From: JAAFIP01 sp043747295
GTDB lineage: Bacteria > Pseudomonadota > Gammaproteobacteria > Burkholderiales > Burkholderiaceae_C
NCBI GenBank assembly: GCA_043747295.1
Contig: JAYTPK010000168.1
Span: 1-64,000, forward strand
Length of the DNA: 64,000 nt
Reading direction: 5' to 3'
Shown: piece by piece, positions 30,131-39,877 of the stretch
How positions within the stretch are numbered: position 1 is the stretch's first letter
How the letters are laid out: each line of letters starts with the position of its first letter
Position numbers and translations under genes: made by a program
The notes under the pieces: model-generated
What the model was told of the DNA's origin: nothing
Database searches by the model: none
Seen by the model: the letters and a program-made list of their open reading frames with translations, nothing else

Positions 30131-32617
30131 ATGAAACTACAACGCCGTCTAAGTCATCTACTCATTGTTTTTTTAGTAACAGGTGCACTATGGTCGACCT
30201 CAGCTTTTGCACAAACCTGCGCAGCACCAGGCAAAAACGGTCCCTGCAACGCTCTAACCGGCGTAGTTAACAGCTACCACGCAGGAGCAGCCGACACCAC
30301 TGTGTCGGCTGGCGCTAGTCAAATCACACTAGCCTCTATTACGGGCCAACGAACTAGCAACCGCGCCTTGGAGATTGGCGACCAAGTGATAGTCATGCAA
30401 ATGCAAGACTCTACAACGCCAGCCAATGCAGGCTTGCATGAATATGCCACGGTAATTGGCATTGCAGGAAACGTCATTACTTTAAACCGGGCTCTAACTA
30501 ACGCCTATGCGCAGCAAGTCAACACCACGCCAACAGTGCGTACCTTTCAGGTGATCTACGTGCCCCAATGCTCCACGGCCACCATTGCGGCAGCCAGCAC
30601 AGTGTCGGCAGACCGCTGGGACATCAACGCCACAACGGGTGCAGGTACAGGTGGTGTCGTGGGCATCGACGTAGCGGGTAGTTTGGCGATTAACGGCACA
30701 ATCACTGTAGCTGGAGCGGGTTTTCGCGGTGGGCCAGGCCGCAACGGCACAGGCAACCGCACAGGCGGGCTTTTCAGCGATGCTAACTATGCCTATGACT
30801 TAGCTGCCCCTAACGGTGCCATCAAAGGTGAAGGTACTGGCGGCACGCCTTTACAGGTGTTCAATGGTACGGTAACCCCAGTCAGTTACGCAGCACTTAT
30901 TGCCCAGGGGTACACCGCAGGATCAGGCGGTCAAGGCTCTATTGGCAATGCAGGAGGTGGCGGTAATGATGGCACCCCTGCGACAGGCAGCAACCAATTT
31001 AACAGCGGCGGCGGTGGCGGTGGTAATGGCGGCACGGGTGGCAAGGGCGGCTTTAGCTGGTCCGCGAGCAACGATGCTGGGGGTCGCGGAGGCAGTGTGG
31101 TCACAAACAACGCAACCCGTTTAGTACTGGGCGGCGGCGGCGGTGCTGGTAGCACTAACAACAACGGAAATGCAGATGCCATTACAGCATGGCCCCCCAT
31201 AGTTAGCACAACCACGCGGCCGCTACCCACTGCAACGGGCACGGCCAACGGAGCCGACGGCCCCATCAGCTCCAGCGGTGCGTCCGGCGGAGGTGTGGTG
31301 TTGATACGTGCTGGCACACTGGCAGCTAGCACAGGCCGCGTGATTGCCGATGGTTATACGGCGCACAATAATTCTGGTGGCTCCGAGGCGGCTGGTGGTG
31401 GCGGTGCAGGCGGTAGTATTTTTATTAGCGCATTAAGCGGCAATGGCGCTGGCTTAACCCTGAGCGCTTCCGGTGGCGGCGGTGGCTACTCTAACTATTA
31501 TGACCACGGGCCCGGCGGCGGCGGCGGCGGCGGCTATGTTGAAACTTCATTAAGCGCAGCGACTATTGCCGTGCTGGGTGGTACCAATGGCTACGACGGC
31601 TGTTGTGCAGGAGGAGCAGGCAACGGTAGTCCCAAAACCTACAACGCTGCACCAGGCGTGGGTGCAGTTAGCCTATTTCCGACAGGTATACCTACAGGTA
31701 ACAGCGCTGGCGCGCAGTGTTTACCTGTTTTAACGGTGACTAAATCTACCACCACGCCTGTTCTTACACTGCCTAGCCAAACTACGGCCCAATATTTGAT
31801 CACGGTGCGCAACGCGACGACAGCGGGCACAGCTTACGGTGTGGCTCTGTCCGACGCATTGCCAGTACCCTTTGGCCTGCAAACGGTAACCCAATTGGGC
31901 ACTACGACCATAAGCGGCACGAGCACCACGGGCCCGAGCCCCACTACCCCAAACCAATCGGGCAGCACGCCCACTGCGGTGTTTGGTGTAGCAGGCAGTG
32001 CCAATAACCCCGCCACACCGTCGTTCACCATAGCACCCGGGGGTTCGGTCACATTGACTTTTATTGTCAACGTCAACACCACTACGCTAGCAACCTTTCA
32101 AAACAGCGCCAGCGCCACCTTTACCGATCCCACCCGCACCACGGGCGGCCCGGCCATAGGCTCAGCCACCATCAACCCAGCGGTATCCCCTGGCGGTACC
32201 TTCGCCAGTGGCGCAGCGGTGGGTGGCACTAACTACGCCAGCGGTTCATCTGCGGTAGATGACGTGCGGCTAGTAGCAACCACCACTCTCACAGTCACCA
32301 AAACAGACGGTACCGCCACGCTGATAGCTGGCAGCACCACAGCCTACACCGTGACCTTCAGCAACACAGGCGGTTTTGCGGCCAATAACGCCATCATTAA
32401 AGACATCCCTAGTGCAGGCCTTACCTGCACCACGGTGACCTGCGTTTCCACCACGGGCAGCGCCAGTTGCCCAGTAGGCCTTACATTGGGTACACCCACA
32501 CCTGTGGCTAGCGTACCTAATTTATTTAATACTACAGGCATCGCTATCACCACTTTCCCACCAGCCAGCAGTGTTAATTTAGTGGTGAGCTGCAATGTGA
32601 CGGCCACTGGCCAATAA
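30131..32617 (+). CDS. Secreted Gly-rich protein with DUF11-type repeats
   Basis: An 828-residue exported protein with a signal peptide ending SAFAQ. An N-terminal region (about 30-190) resembles the beta-helix-like part of large surface proteins. A Gly-rich segment (about 195-480) has runs such as GGGGGGNGGTGGKGG. Two DUF11-type domains follow (about 510-640 and 715-825), with LTVTKSTTTPVLTLPSQTTAQY and LTVTKTDGTATLIAGSTTAY. No sorting or anchor domain follows, so it is probably released or outer-surface associated by other means. Function is unknown; adhesive or matrix roles are inference. Confidence 0.75.
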   Translation: MKLQRRLSHLLIVFLVTGALWSTSAFAQTCAAPGKNGPCNALTGVVNSYHAGAADTTVSAGASQITLASITGQRTSNRALEIGDQVIVMQMQDSTTPANAGLHEYATVIGIAGNVITLNRALTNAYAQQVNTTPTVRTFQVIYVPQCSTATIAAASTVSADRWDINATTGAGTGGVVGIDVAGSLAINGTITVAGAGFRGGPGRNGTGNRTGGLFSDANYAYDLAAPNGAIKGEGTGGTPLQVFNGTVTPVSYAALIAQGYTAGSGGQGSIGNAGGGGNDGTPATGSNQFNSGGGGGGNGGTGGKGGFSWSASNDAGGRGGSVVTNNATRLVLGGGGGAGSTNNNGNADAITAWPPIVSTTTRPLPTATGTANGADGPISSSGASGGGVVLIRAGTLAASTGRVIADGYTAHNNSGGSEAAGGGGAGGSIFISALSGNGAGLTLSASGGGGGYSNYYDHGPGGGGGGGYVETSLSAATIAVLGGTNGYDGCCAGGAGNGSPKTYNAAPGVGAVSLFPTGIPTGNSAGAQCLPVLTVTKSTTTPVLTLPSQTTAQYLITVRNATTAGTAYGVALSDALPVPFGLQTVTQLGTTTISGTSTTGPSPTTPNQSGSTPTAVFGVAGSANNPATPSFTIAPGGSVTLTFIVNVNTTTLATFQNSASATFTDPTRTTGGPAIGSATINPAVSPGGTFASGAAVGGTNYASGSSAVDDVRLVATTTLTVTKTDGTATLIAGSTTAYTVTFSNTGGFAANNAIIKDIPSAGLTCTTVTCVSTTGSASCPVGLTLGTPTPVASVPNLFNTTGIAITTFPPASSVNLVVSCNVTATGQ

Positions 32618-32697
32618 AACACGCCTCTGCAACACGATAGCGCTTGGCTAACCAAGCCAGCCAGCGCGTGCTCTGTGCCCTCTACAATCGAGGGCGT

Positions 32698-33519
32698 ATG
32701 AGCGATATTTCTCCCCTTCCCCCAGCCACTGTACCTGCAGCAGCAGACACCGCAGTACCCACCACCCCGCATCCCAAAGCCCGCCCCATTCGCAGCTTTG
32801 TGCTGCGCACCGGCCGCACCACCGTAGGCCAAGCCAAAGCACTGGAGGATTTGGGCCCTCAATATTTGCTGCCGTATCAATCAAACGCTATAGATTTAAT
32901 AGCTGTACAAGCAGTAAATACTTGGACTACTGGCCAAAATGCTACTCAAACCATCCTAGAAATCGGTTTTGGCATGGGCGAAGCCACAGCACACATTGCC
33001 AAGCTGCTGCCGCAAGCTTTGTACTTGGCCTGTGAGGTGCATCCACCCGGTGTGGGCGCGTTGCTCAAGCGTATTGGTGATGAAGGCATTGGCAATATTC
33101 GCATCATTCAGCACGATGCCGTGCAAGTGCTAGAGCACATGCTGGCGCCAGACAGCCTAGACGCAGTGCACATTTTCTTCCCCGACCCTTGGCATAAAAA
33201 ACGCCACAATAAACGCCGCTTGATCCAAGCGCCCTTGGTCAAATTGCTAGCCTCACGCATTAAGCCTGGCGGCTATATCCACTGCGCTACCGACTGGGAA
33301 AACTACGCCGAGCAAATCTTGCAAGTGCTGACCGATGAGCCGCTGCTCTCCAACACGGTGCCCGGCACACCAGCCACTGGCACCGCACCTGCTACTGGCT
33401 ATGCACCCAAGCCGGATTACCGACCGCTGACGAAATTTGAAAACAGGGGTATTAAGCTAGGCCACGGAGTATGGGATCTGGTGTTTAGACGCAACATGGC
33501 GCACAGTTCAGGTGCATAG
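32698..33519 (+). CDS. trmB: tRNA (guanine-N7)-methyltransferase with a repeat-derived segment
   Basis: TrmB methylates G46 of tRNAs using S-adenosylmethionine. The SAM motif ILEIGFGMGEATA and the RNA-binding FPDPWHKKRHNKRR are intact, as is CATDWENYAEQ. The ATG at 32698 gives 273 residues, with a Pro-rich N-terminal extension. Just before the SAM motif, residues of the form AIDLIAVQAVNTWTT are encoded by a copy of the dispersed repeat (32888-32940). Homologues have a shorter linker after the Y-P-Y/P-like segment at this point, so the core fold should be unaffected. Confidence 0.92.
   Translation: MSDISPLPPATVPAAADTAVPTTPHPKARPIRSFVLRTGRTTVGQAKALEDLGPQYLLPYQSNAIDLIAVQAVNTWTTGQNATQTILEIGFGMGEATAHIAKLLPQALYLACEVHPPGVGALLKRIGDEGIGNIRIIQHDAVQVLEHMLAPDSLDAVHIFFPDPWHKKRHNKRRLIQAPLVKLLASRIKPGGYIHCATDWENYAEQILQVLTDEPLLSNTVPGTPATGTAPATGYAPKPDYRPLTKFENRGIKLGHGVWDLVFRRNMAHSSGA
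32888..32940 (+). repeat. Dispersed repeat, copy 5 (inside trmB)
   Basis: ctatagatttaatagctg, then tacaagcagtaaa and tacttggactac. It is translated in forward orientation as AIDLIAVQAVNTWTT. Intergenic copies have TAA in this phase (gtc-taa); here the codon is CAA. The tail after ggactac is largely lost. Confidence 0.85.
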
Positions 33520-33548
33520 CTAGATGCATAAGGCATTAAAATAACACC

Positions 33549-34466
33549 ATGCTTTACTTGAACAATCTCTTGTCCACTATCGCTGTGGGCATATTGATTG
33601 CGTCCATCATCGAGGCTTTCGTGTTGACCTGGCGCAAACCCGGCACCTACGACTGGGCTAGCATGGGTGTTTCGGTGTGCGACATGGTCATTCGCAACAT
33701 ACTGCGCTTTTTTCTACCGGCCACCTTTGTTATCACTGTTTCTGATTGGCTGTGGGAGCACCGCATCGCCACCATACCGCTGGACAATATTGCCAGCTTC
33801 TTTGTGCTGTTTATGGGCCAAGAGTTTTGCTATTACTGGTACCACCGCGCAGGCCACCGCGTGCGTTGGTTCTGGCTAAGCCACGGCATTCACCATTCGT
33901 CCAACACACTTAACCTAGCCGCCGCCTACCGCCTTAGCTGGACGGCAGGCTACACCGGCGTGATCTTATTTTTTATGCCTTTGGTGTGGCTAGGCTTTCC
34001 AGTCAAAGTGGTGTTGTCCTGCCTAGCGCTTAATTTGTTTTACCAGTTCTGGTTGCATGCAACTTGGGTTCCACGCCTAGGCTGGCTCGAAGGCATCATC
34101 AACACACCCTCATCGCACCGCGTGCACCACGCCAGTAATGTGCAGTACCTAGACGGCAACTACGGCGGAGTGTTGATCGTGTTTGACCGCATGTTTGGCA
34201 CCTACATTCCCGAGAGCAAAGCCGTTGACATCACCTACGGCTGGGTCGAACCGATACGCACGCTCAACGTGTTCAAGCTGCAGGCCACGCCTTGGATACA
34301 GCTGTTTAACGACCTGCGCGCTGCACGCTCAGCGCACGAGGTAGTGGGGTTGCTGTGCAAGCCACCCGGTTGGCGTGCTGATGGTCTAGGCAACACGACA
34401 GACAATCTGCGCCACGGCAGCGTGCAAATCGCACCGTCAGTAGCCACGACAGTTACGGACAAATAA
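33549..34466 (+). CDS. Sterol desaturase/fatty acid hydroxylase family membrane protein
   Basis: A 305-residue integral membrane di-iron protein. The histidine boxes are H99-RAG-H103, HGIHH (112-116) and HRVHH (190-194), in the expected order between hydrophobic spans. The substrate cannot be told; bacterial members act on fatty acids, carotenoids, ether lipids or sterol-like lipids. It stands alone after trmB, separated by 29 bases. Confidence 0.88.
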   Translation: MLYLNNLLSTIAVGILIASIIEAFVLTWRKPGTYDWASMGVSVCDMVIRNILRFFLPATFVITVSDWLWEHRIATIPLDNIASFFVLFMGQEFCYYWYHRAGHRVRWFWLSHGIHHSSNTLNLAAAYRLSWTAGYTGVILFFMPLVWLGFPVKVVLSCLALNLFYQFWLHATWVPRLGWLEGIINTPSSHRVHHASNVQYLDGNYGGVLIVFDRMFGTYIPESKAVDITYGWVEPIRTLNVFKLQATPWIQLFNDLRAARSAHEVVGLLCKPPGWRADGLGNTTDNLRHGSVQIAPSVATTVTDK

Positions 34467-34508
34467 ACCGTAAGCTAGCGAATATCTCGCGCATGTGGTC
34501 CCATTGGC

Positions 34509-34850
34509 TTAGCGCCTGCGTGCGGGCTTGACGCTGTTGTCGTAGTACTCGGGTGCTTTCTTTTGCACCCACACTATAAAACTGCCGATCTCAGGGTGCG
34601 CCTGCAATGCGGGCCATGTAGCGAAGCCGCGTGCAAGTTCTTTCTCACTGAAGGTTGCATGAATTTTGCGGTGGCATATGCGGTGTACCGTGCTGGTGTC
34701 GCGCCCGCCTTGACTTTTGGGCACCAAGTGGTGCTCATCGACACTGCGCCCAGCCACCAATAATCTGCCACACAAGGGGCAGCTGCCCAAAGCCTGCGCA
34801 ACATATTGCGGTGCTAAATCTGCGTTACGCAGACTACGTTTTGCAACCAT
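34509..34850 (-). CDS. Small HNH-type nuclease-like protein
   Basis: 113 residues with the HNH metal-finger layout: a CPLC pair (C24, C27), the core DEHHLVPKSQGGRD (H40/H41), and RICHRKIHATF (C59, H60, H64). Such small stand-alone HNH proteins are of uncertain role; the DNA target is unknown. The C-terminus is basic (VKPARRR). It lies between the sterol-desaturase gene (convergent) and a dispersed repeat copy. Translation from the ATG at 34850 is favoured; no partner gene of a restriction or mobile system is present. Confidence 0.75.
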   Translation of the reverse strand: MVAKRSLRNADLAPQYVAQALGSCPLCGRLLVAGRSVDEHHLVPKSQGGRDTSTVHRICHRKIHATFSEKELARGFATWPALQAHPEIGSFIVWVQKKAPEYYDNSVKPARRR

Positions 34851-34890
34851 GGTTTAAAAAAATGAAATCAGACACTGCGGCTTCATGCAG

Positions 34891-34969
34891 ACCAAAAAGT
34901 AGCACTTTTACCCATCATATTGGCCTATAGTCCAAGTATTTATTGCTTATATAGCTATGCAATTAATAG
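34891..34969 (-). repeat. Dispersed repeat, copy 6 (intergenic)
   Basis: Read on the minus strand: ctattaattgcatagctat, then ataagcaataaa and tacttggactat, with the tail aggccaatatgatgggtaaaag and tgctacttttt. It lies 5 bases beyond the alaS stop codon. Confidence 0.85.
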
Positions 34970-34973
34970 CGCA

Positions 34974-37649
34974 TTAAATACGCTCGGTGACCCACGCTTG
35001 CACACTGGCCAGCGCCGCAGCCAGCTTGGCGGGCTCTGTGCCGCCGGCCATGGCCATGTCGGGCTTGCCGCCACCTTTGCCGCCCACTTGGCTGGCTACA
35101 AAATTGGCCAAATCACCAGCTTTCACTTTGCCAATGGTGTCAGCCGTTACGCCCGCAGCAATTTGCACTTTGTCGCCGTCCACGGCGGCCAAAACGATCA
35201 CAGCGGTTTTCAGCTTGTCTTTCAGCTTGTCCATCGTGTCGCGCAGGGTTTTGGCCGCGTCAGCCCCCGAACCTACGCCCTCCAGCTTCACAGCCACCAG
35301 CTTGATGCCTTTGATGTCTGCAGCCCCTTCAGACAGCGAGTCGCCTTGGCTTGACGCCAGCTTGCCTTTGGCAGCGGACAGTTCTTTCTCCAGCGCCTTC
35401 ATGTCAGCCTGCATTTGCGCAATGCGTGCTGACAGCTCGGCAGGCTGGGTTTTCAGGGCTGCGGCGGCGGTATTGACCGTGGCTTCTAGATTTTGCACGT
35501 ACTCCACAGCGCCAATGCCGGTCACCGCTTCAATGCGGCGCACACCAGCGGCCACGCCGCTTTCGGCCACGATTTTGAACAGGCCAATATCACCCGTGCG
35601 CTGCACATGCGTACCGCCGCACAGCTCTTTGGACGAGCCAATCGACAGCACACGCACCTCGTCGCCGTACTTCTCGCCAAACAGCATCATCGCGCCGGTT
35701 TTCTTAGCCTCTTCAATCGGCATGACCTGCGCGCTGGTGACCGCGTTGGCCAAAATTTCGGCGTTGACTTGGGTTTCAATTGCCACAATCTGCGCATCAG
35801 TCACTGGCGCATTGTGTGTAAAGTCAAAACGCGTGCGGTCTGCGGTCACCAAGCTGCCTTTTTGCTGCACATGGCTGCCTAACACTTCACTCAGGGCCTT
35901 GTGCATCAAATGGGTGGCGCTGTGGTTACGCACGGTGCGGTTACGCGCCTCGGCGTTAACCTTGGCCTTGATAGCATCGCCCACTTTGATGGTGCCACTG
36001 TGCATCTCGCCATGGTGGCCAAACACATCGGTTTTGATCTTTTGCGTGTCTAGTGCGGCAAAAATAGCGTCGCCCGTGCCAAATAGCAGGCCCTCGTCAC
36101 CTGCTTGGCCGCCGCTTTCGGCATAAAACGGTGTCACATCTAACACCACAACACCTTGTTGACCTTTTGTAAGCTGCTGCACGGGTGCGCCATCGGCATA
36201 TAAAGCCACCACTTTTGCCGCGCCCTCTAGCGTGGTGTATCCCGTAAATGTATTGGATTGGCCAGCGTAGTCTAGCGCTTTGTCCATCTTGAACTTGCCT
36301 GCAGCGCGGGCTTGGTTTTTTTGCTTTTCCATGGCGATGTTAAAGCCAGCTTCGTCCACACTCAGGTCACGCTCGCGGCATACGTCAGCGCTCAGGTCGA
36401 GCGGAAAACCATAGGTGTCGTGCAGCTTGAAAGCTACATCGCCCGGCAAGGTTTGCACTTTGGCTTTACCCGTGGCTGCGTCGTAGCCCAAAGCAGAATC
36501 TAAAATCTCCATGCCAGTGGCTAGCGTTTCAAAAAACCGCTCTTCTTCAACTTTTAAAACATCCATCACCCGCGCAGCGTCGCTCTTCAAACGCGGATAC
36601 GCATCGCCCATCATGCGCACCAGGTCGGGCACCAGCTTGTGGAAAAACGGAGTCTTTTTGCCCAGCTTGTAGCCGTGGCGAATGGCGCGGCGGATGATGC
36701 GGCGCTGCACGTAGCCGCGCCCTTCGTTGCTAGGCACCACGCCGTCGCTGACCAAAAACGCGGTAGCGCGGATGTGGTCTGCAATCACGCGCAGGCTTTT
36801 GTTGTTCAGGTCGGTCACGCCGGTTTCGCGGCCAGCGGCTTTGATCAGCTGGTCAAAAATGTCGATTTCGTAGTTGCTGTGAACATGTTGAAGAATGGCG
36901 GCAAGGCGCTCTAGGCCCATACCGGTATCAACGCAAGGCGCGGGCAGTTTGTTCAGCGAGCCATCGCTCTGCATGTCAAACTGCATGAACACGTGGTTCC
37001 AAATCTCGATAAAACGGTCGCCATCCTCACCCGGGCTGCCCGGTGGGCCACCGGGGATGTGCGGGCCGTGGTCATAAAAAATCTCGCTGCACGGGCCGCA
37101 CGGCCCGGTGTCTGCCATCATCCAAAAGTTATCGGACGCGTATTTTTTGCCTTTGTTGTCGCCAATGCGGATCACACGCTCTGGTGGCAGACCGATTTCT
37201 TTAGTCCAAATGTCATAAGCTTCGTCGTCGTCAATGTAAATCGTGGCCGTCAGCTTCTCAGGCGGCAGCTTGTAAACCTGGGTCAACAGCTCCCAGCCCC
37301 ATTTGAGTGAGTCGCGCTTAAAGTAGTCACCAAAGCTCCAGTTGCCCAACATCTCAAAAAACGTGTGGTGGCGTGCGGTGTAGCCTACATTTTCTAGGTC
37401 GTTGTGTTTGCCGCCTGCGCGCAGGCAGGCCTGTACGCTGGCTGCGCGCACATACGAGCGCTTGTCAGCGCCCAAAAACACGTCTTTAAACTGCACCATG
37501 CCGCTGTTGGTAAACATCAGCGTGGGGTCGTTGCCAGGCACCAGTGGGCTGGATTCGACCACGGTATGGCCTTTGGTGGCGTAAAAATCGAGAAAAGACT
37601 TGCGAATGTCTGCGACGGAGAATTTGGGGGAAGAGCTAGCTTGTGTCAT
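34974..37649 (-). CDS. alaS: Alanine-tRNA ligase
   Basis: AlaS charges tRNA(Ala) with alanine. The 891-residue protein has the full domain set: an aminoacylation core (TNSGMVQFKDVFLG, ARHHTFFEMLGNWSFGDYFK, MADTGPCGPCSEI), the editing domain with HSATHLMHKAL and CGGTHV, and a C-terminal DHHA1-type domain. It is about 15 residues longer than most homologues, without an obvious foreign insert. It is a single-gene unit; its stop lies next to a repeat copy. Confidence 0.96.
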   Translation of the reverse strand: MTQASSSPKFSVADIRKSFLDFYATKGHTVVESSPLVPGNDPTLMFTNSGMVQFKDVFLGADKRSYVRAASVQACLRAGGKHNDLENVGYTARHHTFFEMLGNWSFGDYFKRDSLKWGWELLTQVYKLPPEKLTATIYIDDDEAYDIWTKEIGLPPERVIRIGDNKGKKYASDNFWMMADTGPCGPCSEIFYDHGPHIPGGPPGSPGEDGDRFIEIWNHVFMQFDMQSDGSLNKLPAPCVDTGMGLERLAAILQHVHSNYEIDIFDQLIKAAGRETGVTDLNNKSLRVIADHIRATAFLVSDGVVPSNEGRGYVQRRIIRRAIRHGYKLGKKTPFFHKLVPDLVRMMGDAYPRLKSDAARVMDVLKVEEERFFETLATGMEILDSALGYDAATGKAKVQTLPGDVAFKLHDTYGFPLDLSADVCRERDLSVDEAGFNIAMEKQKNQARAAGKFKMDKALDYAGQSNTFTGYTTLEGAAKVVALYADGAPVQQLTKGQQGVVVLDVTPFYAESGGQAGDEGLLFGTGDAIFAALDTQKIKTDVFGHHGEMHSGTIKVGDAIKAKVNAEARNRTVRNHSATHLMHKALSEVLGSHVQQKGSLVTADRTRFDFTHNAPVTDAQIVAIETQVNAEILANAVTSAQVMPIEEAKKTGAMMLFGEKYGDEVRVLSIGSSKELCGGTHVQRTGDIGLFKIVAESGVAAGVRRIEAVTGIGAVEYVQNLEATVNTAAAALKTQPAELSARIAQMQADMKALEKELSAAKGKLASSQGDSLSEGAADIKGIKLVAVKLEGVGSGADAAKTLRDTMDKLKDKLKTAVIVLAAVDGDKVQIAAGVTADTIGKVKAGDLANFVASQVGGKGGGKPDMAMAGGTEPAKLAAALASVQAWVTERI

Positions 37650-37715
37650 ATAGGGCTATTTTAAGGCCCTTCACACAGCTACTTAGCCCGTGCAGGGGCA
37701 ATTAAACAGCGCACC

Positions 37716-39854
37716 TTAAAATTTGCGGTGCTCTACCACTGGGTCATCAAATCTAGGCGCATTCTGGCCTTGCGGCGCAGCCAGGGGCAGCACCGCGCCG
37801 CTTGGGGCAAATAACGGCAATGTCGACAATGGCGCTGGCACGCTGTGCCAAGCCCCTGTCTCGTAGCGTTTAGCCGTATAAAAATCAAACCAAGCTGCCG
37901 GCCCTTTGGGCAGATACACCTTGCGCATTAGCTCGCCTTGCTGCACCACGGGTGCTACCAGCAACGCGTCGCCCAGCATAAAGTCATCGCAGTCTGCGTA
38001 ACACTGCTCATCGTCTGGGTAATTGAAAAACGTGGGCCGAATGATGGGCGCTTGGTGGCTGCTGGCGCGTTCAAACAAACTCCACAAATAGGGCATCAGC
38101 TGGTAGCGCAGGGTGATAGCGGCAATGACTTCTTTTTTAACCGAGGCATGCATCCAGGGCAGGTTAATCGTGCCATCGGTCTTCCAAGAGTTCATGACCA
38201 TGCGCGGGTTCAGGCAGCAGGCTTGCACCCAGCGCAAAAACAGCTCTGGGTCAGGGCTTGGCCCGGCAAAGCCGCCCACATCGTGGCCTACGTTAAACAT
38301 GCCCGACAGGCTCATTTGCAGGCCGGTGCGCAGGTTCCAGCGCAAGGTCTCCCAACTGGTGGTGTTGTCACCCGTCCAGGTTTGGGCATAGCGCTGAATA
38401 CCGGGCATGCCACCGCGTGTGACGGTGTACACAGGCTCAGCAGGGTTGTGCGCAGCTTGGGCCTCAAAGGTAGCCCGCGTCATCAGCAGTGGGTGCAGCG
38501 GGCGGCTGCGTTGCATGGGCAAAGCCGTGCCAAAGCCGTGGCAACTGGCTTGGTCATCCATCACCGCGTATTCGTTGTTGTCGTTCCAGCCTACATCAAT
38601 GCCGTAGTCCAGCACTTGGCGTTTGAGTGACTGCTGCCACCACGTCACCACGCTGGGCTGCGTAAAGTCTAGGTGCGAGCCTACGCCGTCCCAAAACTGC
38701 TCGACGATGGGCTGCCCTGTTAGCGCATTGCGTATAAAACCGCCCGATTGCTTGATCTCGCTATAGGCTGGGTGGTCGTCTAGCAAACACGGTTTGATAT
38801 TGGCCACTAAGCGCAGACCGGCAGACTGAAACTGCGCATTAAGCTCTTTGGGCTGTGGGAATTTATCGTTGTTCCAAGTAAATACATAGCGCCGTTTACC
38901 GCGCGACGAATAGCCTGAACCGTAGTGAAAAGAAGTTATTGGTACACTCTCAGCCATGCAGCGCGCTATAAACTGGCTTAACTGATTTTGCGCATCGCTG
39001 GCGTCAGCCAAGCCCATCGCAGTTTGGGCATAGCCTAATGACCAGCGCGGTGGCAAATGGGTGCCGCCAATCAAGCGCACATATTGGGCAATCACGTCGG
39101 CAGCGCTAGACCCGGTCATCACGTAATAGTCTAGGTCGCCGTCATCAATGTCTACATAGCGGTAGGCATCGTGGTAGTTGTCGTGTTCGCAGCCTAGGTC
39201 AAACGTACACGCGGCCATCGTGTCGTAGTACATGCCCACCCAGTGGCCGCCGCTGGTGCGCGTGAGCACAAAAGGCCAGTGTTTGTACAGTGGGTCGCCC
39301 GACTGCGGGTCGTAGCCCAGTGCGTCCAGCGCCAGCGTGCGCAAGCGGCGGCCTTGTAAATTCAGCGGCCCGGTTTTGTCACCCAAGCCGTAGTAGCGCT
39401 CTGCCCTGTCGCGCTGCAGATAGTGGCGTACAGCGCCTGTGCGCTCACTGCAAAAATACGCTGATGTAGCGCGGTCGCGCAGTAACGTATCGCCACTGGC
39501 GGTCTGCCAGCTGATGGTCAATGGGTTGCAATTGACATGCACAGTCAGTTGCTGCGTTTTTAAAGTAATGCTGTTGTCGGTTTTTTGAATATCCAAGCTA
39601 GGTACATAAAAACCCGCAGTGTCATCACGCGCCCTGCCCTGCCAAGGCGTATCTTGTGTATGCTGCTTGCTGCCAGCAGATACTGGTGCAATAGCCCAAG
39701 TGCGCGGCTCTTTGTAGCCATTGGCCTGGCGCAGTCGTACCCTGAATAATGTTTCACCCAAGGCCTCCACAGCAAATTGACTACCGTCTGGCAACTTTAA
39801 TTGCACGCCATTGGCAGTTTGCGCTGCCGACTTGGCATGGCCTACAACTTTCAT
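37716..39854 (-). CDS. Glycoside hydrolase family 31 alpha-glucosidase/xylosidase
   Basis: A 712-residue (alpha/beta)8 enzyme. The catalytic nucleophile is D425 in VGWNDNNEY and the acid/base is D496 in TWTGDNTTSWE. The N-terminal beta-sandwich carries YYGLGDKTGPLNLQGRR at about 154-170. There is no signal peptide, so it acts in the cytoplasm, on oligosaccharides brought in by the ABC importer whose four genes directly precede it. Members cleave alpha-glucosides or alpha-xylosides; the uronate genes upstream leave open an acidic oligosaccharide. It is the last gene of the 11-gene run. Confidence 0.9.
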   Translation of the reverse strand: MKVVGHAKSAAQTANGVQLKLPDGSQFAVEALGETLFRVRLRQANGYKEPRTWAIAPVSAGSKQHTQDTPWQGRARDDTAGFYVPSLDIQKTDNSITLKTQQLTVHVNCNPLTISWQTASGDTLLRDRATSAYFCSERTGAVRHYLQRDRAERYYGLGDKTGPLNLQGRRLRTLALDALGYDPQSGDPLYKHWPFVLTRTSGGHWVGMYYDTMAACTFDLGCEHDNYHDAYRYVDIDDGDLDYYVMTGSSAADVIAQYVRLIGGTHLPPRWSLGYAQTAMGLADASDAQNQLSQFIARCMAESVPITSFHYGSGYSSRGKRRYVFTWNNDKFPQPKELNAQFQSAGLRLVANIKPCLLDDHPAYSEIKQSGGFIRNALTGQPIVEQFWDGVGSHLDFTQPSVVTWWQQSLKRQVLDYGIDVGWNDNNEYAVMDDQASCHGFGTALPMQRSRPLHPLLMTRATFEAQAAHNPAEPVYTVTRGGMPGIQRYAQTWTGDNTTSWETLRWNLRTGLQMSLSGMFNVGHDVGGFAGPSPDPELFLRWVQACCLNPRMVMNSWKTDGTINLPWMHASVKKEVIAAITLRYQLMPYLWSLFERASSHQAPIIRPTFFNYPDDEQCYADCDDFMLGDALLVAPVVQQGELMRKVYLPKGPAAWFDFYTAKRYETGAWHSVPAPLSTLPLFAPSGAVLPLAAPQGQNAPRFDDPVVEHRKF

Positions 39855-39877
39855 AGTTTATCCCTAAGCCTTACGCT

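Noticed and set aside
30950..31560. G-rich tracts as tandem repeats or CRISPR-like array
   Set aside because: They encode the poly-Gly part of the secreted protein; no regular spacing or conserved unit.
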